DNA of 64,000 nucleotides, taken from the NCBI GenBank assembly GCA_023014335.1, contig JAECYW010000004.1, forward strand, positions 1,984,001 through 2,048,000, written 5' to 3'. Each line of letters opens with the position of its first letter. Positions within the stretch are counted from its first letter, which is position 1. Position numbers and translations under genes: made by a program. The DNA is from Galerina marginata (Eukaryota > Basidiomycota > Agaricomycetes > Agaricales > Galerinaceae). This document shows, piece by piece, positions 55,089 through 64,000 of the stretch. The notes under the pieces were generated by a model. That model did not search any database. It saw only the letters and a program-made list of their open reading frames with translations, and was not told where the DNA came from.

Positions 55089-57736
55089 ATGTCCTCTCTT
55101 TTTCAGCATTTTCGCGTCCATCAAATCTTCGGGGCAAACACAAACGTTGGGAAAACCATCCTCACTACTGCCCTAGTTCGCGCATCGGCCCAACGAGGCA
55201 GGGATGTCTTCTACTTAAAACCGGTCAGCACTGGACCATTGACGGATGCTGATGACCTGTGAGGAGCACAACCACCCATGCAATTCATGAACTTGACGCT
55301 GTATGCAGTCATGTCAACCGTTACACCGAGAAGCTGGGCAAGCCAATACACTCAGAATGCCTCCTCCGGTACGATGAACCAGTGAGCCCGCATTTAGCTG
55401 TCAAATTAAAGGGAGGTATCAGTGGAGATTTTGCAGTGGGTCTTATTCCCGTCGACGCGCTTCAGCATTGACCTTTCACCTAGCCACCTTCAGATAGTAC
55501 ATTTATCAGCTCTATTGCTAATCGTATCAAGACACATGCCGTGAGCTCTTCCAAGCTTTCTCATATGTACGTGGAGACTGCAGGAGGTAAGATTAATCTC
55601 ATTCTCCAATGGACGTCTCGTCGTTATGCATTTTTTGTTACAACAGTATTCAATGACATAAACTGATCAAATAATTTCTCTAGGTGTCCACAGCCCCTCT
55701 ATCTCCGGCACCAGTCAGGCAGATTGCTATCGACCCCTTTTTCTTCCGACAATCCTGATTGGAGACTCCAAGCTCGGTGGCATCTCGTCTACCATTTCAT
55801 CGTATGAATCCTTACTCCTACGCGGTTATATCATCGACGCCGTTCTACTCTTTCGGGATGAATATTATCAAAACGCAGAATATTTGAAGCCATATTTCGC
55901 GGAACGAGGAATATTCGTCTCTTCTGTAAACCCACCTCCTGTCCAGCTATTAAACGCCTCGGAAGATTTCATTTCTACCGATAGATACTATACCTCCATC
56001 ACATCTTCAGAAGGTGAAGAAAGCATAGGCGTCGTGGTCGATCACCTCGATACTTGTCACACAACGCGTCTACAAGAGTTGGAGTCTATGCCTGGTCGAG
56101 CATTCGACACTATTTGGTGGCCCTTCGTCCAACATGGTTTGGTTGCAAGGGAAAAGGATGTCACCGTTATCGACAGCGCACATTCCGATTTCTTCAGCAT
56201 CACAAATAAAAGCGTTTTCAGCCCTTCATCCAAACAAAGCATCTTGGAACCTCAGTATGATGGTTCTGCATCTTGGTGGACACAAACACTGGGTCATGCA
56301 CATCCTGCACTCACACTCGCAGCTGCCAAAGCAAGTGGACGGTATGGTCATGTGATGTTCCCTCAATCAGTGCACCTCCCTGCCTTGAAGCTCGCTGAGA
56401 GACTGGTTCACGATGGTCCAGGGAAAGGGTGGGCTAACCGTGCCTTTATTTCCGACAACGGTTCCACTGGAATGGAAGTGGCTTTGAAAATGGCTCTCAG
56501 AGCTTTCACCGTTCGCCATCGACAAGATTTGAAGAAAGAGGAAAAAAAGGAGCTCGGAATTTTAGGCTTGAAAGGAAGCTACCACGGCGACACAATCGGG
56601 GCCATGGACGCTTGCGAAGAAGGTGTATACACGTGCGAATGGCATAACGCGAAGGGGTTCTGGTTTGATCCACCGACTGTCGGGATTAATGACGGAGAAG
56701 TATTCATAAACGTTCCAGCAAGTCTCGCTTCGTTCTCTGAATCTAGGAGTGTTCTAGCCGAGTCCCTTTCGTGGGTATACGAAGTCGAAAATCGCCTGCA
56801 AACACCCCTCGCACGAGCGTATGCCTTGTACATCACCCGGGCCCTAGAGGCACTAAAACAGCGCGGGGGCCCAAAACTAGCTGCTTTAGTGCTCGAACCC
56901 CTCGTGATGGGAGCAGGCGGAATGCTTTTTGTCGACCCCCTTTTTCAACGGGTGCTTATTGATACAGTCCGTGGCCGTCGATCTGGTTCCTCTTCCAAAT
57001 GGTCCGGTCTTCCAGTCATCTTCGATGAAGTGTTCGTGGGCCTCAACCGCATCGGGATGGAGAGCACAGGCCCACTGCTCGGCGTTTACCCTGACATTTC
57101 CGTGAACGCGAAAATCCTGACAGGTGGTCTTTTACCACTCGCAGTTACTCTTGCTTCAAAATCCATCTTCGAGGCATTCTTGGGTGATAGCAAAGCCGAG
57201 GCTCTACTACACGGTCATTCATACACCGCCCATCCAATTGGGTGTGAAGTAGCGAACGAGACCTTGGCATTGATAGACAAGTTATCCACAAGTGAAGACT
57301 GGCTGGCGGCACAAGCGAGCTGGGCAAAACCCGACGGTCAGGAGAGCGCAGTTTGGAGTTTGTGGGATCCGAATTTCATCAAGGCAATTTCCAAGCTTCC
57401 ACAGGTCAAAGAAACGATGACACTAGGCTCGGTGTTATCAATCAAAGTTCAAGACGAACTTGCAGGTAGGTGACATCAGTCACACCATCCAACGGCATGC
57501 TAAATCTCCCACTTTCAGGATACACTTCTCATTCTGCCCAAGAATTATTCCGACCTCTGAACCTAACGTCCCAAGATGACGGAGAAATGTCCACGGCACC
57601 AGGAGGGGCTCCTTTTGGCATGCATTTCAGGACACTAGGTGACGTGGCGTACTTCATGACCAGCTTGAATACAAGCTCGGCCGTCATTAGATCTATAGAA
57701 GACAAGATCTGGAAAACTCTTACAACAAGTACATAG
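55089..57736 (+). CDS. Bifunctional dethiobiotin synthetase / DAPA aminotransferase (BIO3-BIO1)
   Basis: Catalyses two consecutive steps of biotin synthesis: transamination of KAPA to DAPA, and ATP-dependent ring closure to dethiobiotin. The N-terminal BioD domain starts MSSLFQHFRVHQIFGANTN with the P-loop GANTNVGKT, then FYLKPVSTGP and HVNRYTEKLG (joined by an intron after 55258), VETAGGVHSPS and PTILIGDSKLGGISST. The BioA domain begins near FDTIWWPFVQH. It contains DGSASWWTQTLGHAHPAL, ISDNGSTGMEVALKMALR, LKGSYHGDTIGAMD, VIFDEVFVGLNRIG, the PLP-binding Lys in NAKILTGGLLPLAVTLAS, and HGHSYTAHPIGCEVAN. The final exon, after an intron near 57468-57519, ends at 57736. The fusion order is the one known from plants and filamentous fungi; mitochondrial location is likely but no clear presequence is visible. 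Confidence 0.93.
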
Positions 57737-57749
57737 AATAGATAATAGA

Positions 57750-60700
57750 TCAACTGCGCCAATACTGTGCTAAATCGTGGAAGCGGTCCAAGACAACGGT
57801 GATATAAGAAGTTTCATTAAGTAGAACTTCAAAATGTTTGATGGCTTCCTCCTCGGTGAGGTCTAGCCGGAATTTCTCCTGCAGCTGTTCGTGCACGTCG
57901 CGATGTTTGATGTCGGGGATATTCGCATCTACCATGAGGGTAACCAAGTTGAGAATAAGATTGGTGCTCTTCCGCAGGATCGTGTAGGCCGTGAAGCAGA
58001 AATTCTTGAAGCGGGCATAATGGGGAGATTGTGCACCACCCATGCCATCCACCATCTCCTTGCAAACTTTCACTTGCGGTGGAAATGGTTTGGGGTCGCG
58101 ACCAAGAATGTACCCAAAATCGACTAGAGTGCACGTATCAGCAATATGAGCCAACATAACATTAGAATTGTACAAACCGTGGAAGAAATGCCCTAAGACA
58201 CAGAGGGTTAGTATCGAGAGATTTATGATAAAGACAAGATGTCATACCATCAGGAGCTACCAGCAGATTGTCCAAGTGTCGATCACCAACTCCAAGCAAA
58301 TATGTAACCACACAATATCCAGCTAATGGACGTCAACGACCAGTAACAAGCAAATACGAACGAATGAACGTACCACAACTCCTCACAAATGTGTCAATCA
58401 CACTAGGTTCAACCCCGGAAGTCCCAACACTGCCTTCGTCCGGATGATGGGCTCTCAAATAATTGAGAAGACTTCCAAATTCGCTCATAATGGCAGCAAT
58501 GGTCTTGCTCGGAATGAACTGAACCATGCCTTGCATGGGCCCAGTAGCCAGTACGTCGTACGGACTCAACTTCAGGTCGAGATTCTCCTTGCGCAATAGC
58601 TGGTCCATGAGCGTAACGAGCTGAATCACCAGTTGATCTTGGCGCATATCATCTCCGTCTTTGAATATAACAGGATATTCACTGCCATCAGAGCGCTGGA
58701 AGTACAGAAGAAGCGGGTACATGTTGGACTTGAAGACAGACGACTTTTCGGGGATGATTCCCGTTACTTCAACTTTAGCATTGAGAGGAAGGGGTAATGG
58801 ATCAATTGATGACAGGCCGTTCTTGGAATCAGCGATGATTGAACGCATTTTCTCGATTTTCTTTGGACGGGGATCTTTGGACGTTCGAAGTTCACGGGCA
58901 CGCTTTGCAAGAGTGTCGATCATGAGACCCTGCCGACGCATTGTTTCGCGTCTCTCAGAACCGCCATCAGACTGTTTAAACGTTAGTCTGGATGATTGCA
59001 CAGGCAAAAAGTTTGACAAACATACCTCAAGAATTTTATTCATAAACTTGTATACCACTCGCCCATACATCTTGGCCATTATCCGGTCCTCGAGCGCAAC
59101 TTCAACCATGAGATACCAATATAAGCGATTCCCCAAGACAACATTTGTAACCCCTCGTGCGATGAGGAAGTCTGAGAGACCGCTGTCATCGTATGAAATA
59201 GCAGTGGTAGTTGATCTTGATGATCTCTGGTCGCTTGCAACACTCTCAAACTTGAGGGCTTGGACAAGTTGCAAGAGATACAGAAGAAGTTCCTGGAATT
59301 GTTTGAATAAAACTGCAATTAAACATGTTAACTGAAAACGCACTTCATCATCTGCCCTACTCAGCTGCTTGACGGCAAACGCTCTAACACGAGAGTCGAC
59401 TGTTCCAGGACCGAGTAGCTCTAAAGCATCATCGGTGTCGATTTCCGTCCACTGAGGCAGTAGTTCTTCTACAGCTTGCTTCACCTCCGCAGAATCTCGC
59501 CATGCAACCGATTTCAAGAATTTTGTAAGGCCCTTTTTATCCCTGGCGAGGTAAAACCTGAATTTCCATATCAGATCTTTCTCTTCTGACGTTAACAGTT
59601 GACTTGGTGAATAGCTCAATATCACCTAAAAAATCAAGCCTTGAGAAAACTAGAAAGCTTCGAGGAAACGAAGTACTCACCCCCAGCTCATCTCTTATAT
59701 TTGCGTTTGGTTTTAGTTCTCTGTCGTAAGGGCTACTGCGATGACTTCGAACAAGACGGCGGTGTTTATCTTCTACCGGATTCTCGTGCTGAATGTCGGG
59801 GTCAACGACGCTCCAAAGATTGGTGTCTCCAATAAATGATGCAGATATTGAAGGTGTTGCAGGAGGTTGGACGACTGTGGTTAGGTTGGAAGTTGCCGAA
59901 GAGCTGGCAATTGATGTTTCCTTGATGCAGTAATTTGGTTAGAAATTAGAGGAAAAGGAAAGACGATAAATTTACTTGGCCGACGGGTTCACTGAATATC
60001 ACGGGGAAGTCAAATCTGGGCAGGTCGATGTATAGGAACAGGTTTTCCGATTTCTCGGTTGCAGCCTAAACCCCTCATATTTCAGAAGGGGACCCGACTT
60101 GGAGCATCATGTACAACTTACAGCGTGGATTTCCTCCATCTTCCGAAACGCCATCTTATCCAGCCATTCAGACTTTGGTAGGTCGCCTCTCTCATACTTC
60201 TTCACAAGCTGCCAAGGTATTAGGCCAGAGCTTTGAACAGAACGTCAATGTTCCTGACCTTTTCCAATCGCCCCATTTCATCTTGAGTAGCCAGCTTGCT
60301 CGGCGTCGTGGTTTCCACCGACCCATCTGCCTCGACACCTGGCCACAGTAAGAGTCTATGTTTCCCGCGACGCAGCGTCCTGTAATGGATGGTAATGTCA
60401 AAAACTAATCGAGAGTGGAACAGAGAGAATCGTGCACCATTTCTTTCCAAACAACCTGAAAGTCGATCCACCGACGGGTATAGCAGCCCTCGGTCCTCCA
60501 ATATCCCAAACAGTAAACGTTATCTGAGAGCTTAATGGCAAGTCGCAATATCGTATCGGAAGAGTTATCCATTCATTCCACCTAGGGACCACGCGAGCAG
60601 TCAGCATCACTGATCCACCAAAGAACCTACGAAAACCACATACGTATACGCGTTTTTGAAGGCTTTGAAAGAGGTTCGGAATGGGATAGTAAGGGGTTTG

Positions 60701-61017
60701 TTATCCGCCACAAGCTGGCACGTAACATAAAGATCTGAAAGAGTGCTTTAAGCTTGAGGTTATTTCCAAACACAAGTCGCAGTGCATTGGAGCTCACGAA
60801 GATTGCACGCCGTGGAAGCGAAGTTCAGGATGTTCTAATAGTTCTGTAAACGATCTGGGTTTTCGAACGCCTTCCAGCTGCGATCTAGACGAAACATACG
60901 TTAGAATAATGGCTCAGAGAGAAGGGATGTTAAATGTGCAAACATCCTGAATGTCACCGGTAGCTTGAGGTCGGAAAGCTTTGCGAATGTGAAGTCATCC
61001 CTGTTATCCTTGTCCAT
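57750..61017 (-). CDS. VPS34: Class III phosphatidylinositol 3-kinase VPS34
   Basis: Makes PI3P on endosomes and autophagosomes, in complexes with VPS15 and VPS30/ATG6. It starts at 61017 ([20 protein letters not shown]). An intron with a GTTTGC donor rejoins VTFRISQLEG. The C2 domain has [43 protein letters not shown] and [14 protein letters not shown]. The helical PIK domain follows: [36 protein letters not shown]. The kinase domain has [17 protein letters not shown], the catalytic loop [11 protein letters not shown] and, after a 52-bp intron, [20 protein letters not shown]. The C-terminal helix [19 protein letters not shown] ends at 57750 and is the essential VPS34 tail. About eight introns. 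Tail-to-tail with BIO3-BIO1, only 13 bp between stops. Confidence 0.94.
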
Positions 61018-61387
61018 GATTGAAAGAAAGCTGTACGATGCAGTCAATGGTTAAAAGTAGACATAGGTTCTGACAACAACGTCGTGAGGTGAAGTCATCG
61101 AAAGGGAAAGGCTCCGGACCGCGTTTCTCACAGATGATCAAATGTAGCGCACTGCTTCCAAGTGCTTGTTTATCTTTGGACTCCTAATCGTCTAAGGTTG
61201 CAACTAAATTCTACAATTCCATGTCTTTTTGATTTCAACATCACAGCATGTCTTTCTAATTAACAATAAGCCACAAAAACAACCAAACTCGTAGGAATGC
61301 AAAGGAATGAGTGGTATAATATAGTAGGCACGAGGTGAGTGTAAGGGTGTACTATGAAGTACTTTTTTGGTCAACGTCCGCCACTGT
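61018..61387. promoter_or_regulatory. Spacer between ILV5 and VPS34
   Basis: 370 bp between two minus-strand genes. It holds the VPS34 upstream region and the ILV5 3' UTR; AT-rich without a recognised site. Confidence 0.4.
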
Positions 61388-62901
61388 TTACTCTGATTCA
61401 GGCTTGTAGTCTGGGCGCAGCGATCGTACGGTCTTGCCTGTGAAAGAGAGGAAGGAATGAGATAAATTTACATGCGAAACAGAGTCGAGATGCTTACCAG
61501 CACGCCAGATTTCTTGGTTGTTGATCACTTCCAGTTCCCTGTTAAGATCTTCACGGTATGTGGAACGTCCATTGAACTCCAAAGACTTGCGCGTCTCAGT
61601 TCCATTCTTCACGCTCTCATACAGATCCTCGAAGATGGGGACATTTGCCTTTTCAAAGATGGGGGCCCAGTCAAGGGCACCACGACGAGCCGTGGTTGAG
61701 CAGGCGTTGAACATGTAGTCCATTCTGATACACGCCGTCAGGAAATTGCTTTGGCTCAATTCAGACACAAACATACCCTTTCTGGCCGATCAAAGGGTAC
61801 AGTGATTGAGTAGCCTCTTCAACAGTCTCATTGAAAGCCTCTGATGGTGTGTGACCGTTCTTGCGGAGAACTTGATATTGAGCCAGGAAGAGGCCCTCTG
61901 CAATGGAAAGTCAGGTTGTGCTCATCCTTCCAGAAGAGACAACTTACGGATAGCACCCATGAGCTAGATGGAACGAATAGAAAGTTAGATTCAATGATGT
62001 ATGGATAAACTCGCGATACTTACGACACCACGCTCGCCGTAAAGGTCAGAGTAGACCTCTTTCTCAAAGGTGGTCTCGTAAAGGTAACCAGAGCCGACAC
62101 CAACACCGAGGGCGATGGCCTTCTCCTTGGCCTTGCCAGTGACGTCCTGCCAGATAGCAATGCTAGAGTTGATACCACGGCCTTCCTTGAAAAGAGTGCG
62201 GACGGTGCGTCCAGAGCCCTTGGGAGCAACGAGGATGACATCAACATCCTTGGGAGGGACAACGTGTGTGTCATCCTTAAACACGACGGAGAAACCATGG
62301 GAGAAGTAAAGGGTCTTGCCCTTGGTGATGAGGGGAGCAATGGTTGGCCATGTTTGCGACTGGGCGGCGTCAGACAAGAGGTTCATGATGATGGTGCCCT
62401 TGTTGATGGCCTCCTCGATGGGGAAGAGGGTCTCGCCTGGCACCCAGCCGTCTTCCATGGCTTGCCTCCAACTTTCGCCATCCTTGCGGACACCAACAAT
62501 GACATTGAGGCCGTTGTCGCGAGCGTTGAGGCCTTGACCGTGTCCTTGCGAACCGTAGCCGATGAGGGCAAGAGTGTCATTCTTGAAGTAGTCCTGGAGT
62601 TTGGCTAACGGCCAGTCGCTGCGTTCGTAAACGGTCTCCTTCGTGCCGGCGAAATCAAGAGTCTTGACACCTCGCGAACCCTGTTGCTCTAGTCAGAAAA
62701 CACGTCATCTTCATTGTATTTTCGTATCCGACTCACCCTAGCAGTGGTTTGTTGAGCTGACTTGGCAGCAGCAGCTCTGGCGAGGAGAGAGTAGGAAGCA
62801 GTCTGAGCAGGCTTAGCAATGGATGCTGTTGCCAATGCTCGGGGGGCACGACGAGAGGCGGCGCGGATAGACTGCGAGGCAGAGCGAGCAAGGGAGGCCA
62901 T
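61388..62901 (-). CDS. ILV5: Ketol-acid reductoisomerase, mitochondrial (ILV5)
   Basis: NADPH- and Mg-dependent second step of valine, leucine and isoleucine synthesis in mitochondria. It starts MASLARSASQSIRAASRRAP at 62901, a basic, Ala/Ser-rich mitochondrial presequence. The body begins RGSRGVKTLDFAGTKETVYE after an intron near 62690-62740. The NADPH motif is LIGYGSQGHGQGLNARDNG, followed by IVGVRKDGESWRQA. FSHGFSVVFKDDTHVVPPKD and ILVAPKGSGRTVRTLFKEGR belong to the Rossmann domain. The C-terminal knotted domain has SGYLYETTFEKEVYSDLYGE, SLYPLIGQKGMDYMFNACST, and the end GKTVRSLRPDYKPESE. About 400 residues, normal for a fungal class I enzyme. Five or so introns. No damage is seen. Confidence 0.95.
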
Positions 62902-63405
62902 GGTGGTTGGACGTTGAGTATGGATGAACCGCTCCAAAACTTTTTTATTGAGTCGAGTTTCGTCGGCCGAATAGTGCCGATTCGGCTATCCCGAACGTCC
63001 GCTCCACTTTTATGCCTTCGGATCGACGTGGATTTCGCTTCCAATTTTCCTGTCTGTCGAGAGATCCGATTGGTTTTCGATCAACTGAGGCTTGTGACGT
63101 TCTTTTGTGAGGAAGGTAGCTCAGCTAAAGAGGCGCCCGAAGTTAACGCGCGCTCGTTGATGGTTAATTGACGGTCAGAGTGAGGCTTAGTAGTAAAACC
63201 AAACGTAAGCTAAAATTACAGAGAGTACAAAGCGGCAGTACAACAAACGAGGACCAATGAGGGGTATACATAAAGCATAGTGAGTATGTAGAGTTAGAAA
63301 TAAAGCAAATTCCAAATGCAAACGAATTCCTCCATCCCATCCAAATATTCGAAACATACAACAAAAAGAACAACACATTTCAACGATAAGTAAAAACATC
63401 AATGA
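62902..63405. promoter_or_regulatory. Spacer upstream of ILV5
   Basis: 504 bp between ILV5 and the 3' end of the minus-strand gene that runs off the window. It must contain the ILV5 promoter. No gene and no certain TATA box are visible. Confidence 0.4.
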
Positions 63406-64000
63406 TTACCTCTTCTTTTTCTTCGGCTTCACACCAGTAGCAGTCTTCTTCACAGCAGGCTCGACCACAAACGTACTCTCGCTCGGCGGCGCCACCATCT
63501 CATTCAAGCGCGTGTTCTGCCGCGTCGTTTGGTCAAAACCGTCATCGTCATCAGGGAAGTCAGGCGGGATAAATGGTACTGCCGGGGCGGCCAACGGCAT
63601 CGATCCAGGGATGGGTGAGTACCCTCCTACACCGCCGCCGCCGGACGAGCCAGCTACAGGCGGGCCGTACAAAGACACCCCAGATCGAGCACCAGGACCT
63701 GTACCAGGGAGATCGCGCGTGGAAGTAGCTGGGGTCAAACCGCCACCGCCGCCAAGGCTACCTGCGCGACCAGCAGGCGTGCCCCATCCACCTCCGCCTG
63801 ACGCAGATCCAGTTGTCCCCCACCCTCCAGCGGCAGATCCGGTTGTACCCCATCCAGCACCAGCACCAGCACCAGATGAGCTCGTGCCCCACCCGACGCC
63901 ACCCGACCCGCCTAATGGCTTGTTAGACGACGCCGGAGAACGCGGGAACACCGGTGCGGAGGTGTCGCCTCCCTGACTGCCTGCCCGCCCAGCAGCGCCC
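63406..64000 (-). CDS. 3' part of a Gly/Trp-rich protein, runs off the window
   Basis: Partial gene; the open frame continues past the right edge, so the start and the total length are unknown. At least 198 residues are visible. The region at about 63740-63920 has repeats built around WGT, such as GVGWGTS, GAGWGTT, GGWGTT and GGGWGTP, within Gly/Ser/Ala-rich sequence. A more complex segment, IPPDFPDDDDGFDQTTRQNT, follows, then a basic tail of lysines (KPKKKKR) before the stop. The WG spacing resembles Argonaute-binding (GW) proteins, but a structural low-complexity protein is equally possible. I do not recognise the family. Confidence 0.6.
   Translation of the reverse strand, partial: GAAGRAGSQGGDTSAPVFPRSPASSNKPLGGSGGVGWGTSSSGAGAGAGWGTTGSAAGGWGTTGSASGGGGWGTPAGRAGSLGGGGGLTPATSTRDLPGTGPGARSGVSLYGPPVAGSSGGGGVGGYSPIPGSMPLAAPAVPFIPPDFPDDDDGFDQTTRQNTRLNEMVAPPSESTFVVEPAVKKTATGVKPKKKKR

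Noticed and set aside
1..64000. CRISPR arrays, rRNA genes, prokaryotic operons
   Set aside because: No regularly spaced repeats, no rRNA-like sequence, and pervasive spliceosomal introns show a eukaryotic nuclear window.

Overview
This is nuclear DNA of a filamentous fungus, almost certainly a mushroom-forming basidiomycete (Agaricomycetes). Genes are packed on both strands and are cut by many short introns of about 50-65 bp with GT..AG ends. Several proteins have a basidiomycete look: a hybrid histidine kinase with tandem GAF domains, a bZIP factor with the NRARDVQRAFRARR basic region, secreted A1 proteases and a fused BIO3-BIO1 enzyme. All gene models were spliced by eye from reading frames, splice signals and protein motifs. 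Outer limits are usually firm; some internal exon edges are not.

Left part (1-17.8 kb, nearly all minus strand): a GEN1/Yen1 Holliday-junction resolvase; two identical 523-bp MITEs in opposite orientation; a large cytosolic hybrid histidine kinase; dolichol kinase; a doubtful small secreted-protein gene; and a bZIP transcription factor. A 2.7-kb stretch without a recognisable gene follows.

Middle (20.5-46.5 kb): splicing factor 1/BBP; the rRNA m5C methyltransferase RCM1/NSUN5; a type I DnaJ chaperone whose ATG seems to be split by an intron; a secreted ThuA-like protein; complex I subunit NDUFB10; a peroxisomal enoyl-CoA isomerase ending in SRL; two paralogous aspartic proteases that flank a ketopantoate reductase, a PB1/polyproline protein and a metallophosphoesterase with a broken C-terminal frame; and a large low-complexity protein of unknown function.

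Right part (47.5-64 kb): an apparently intact non-LTR retrotransposon with ORF1 and ORF2. Its RNase H domain lies between the endonuclease and the reverse transcriptase, not at the C-terminal end. It sits between an exon-like fragment and the BIO3-BIO1 gene. Then come VPS34 (class III PI3-kinase), ILV5 (ketol-acid reductoisomerase) and the 3' part of a Gly/Trp-rich gene that runs off the window.

Most genes are unrelated housekeeping genes that do not form a pathway cluster. The parts most worth a second look are the retrotransposon architecture, the mirror-image MITE pair, the split start codon of the DnaJ gene and the frame break in the metallophosphoesterase.
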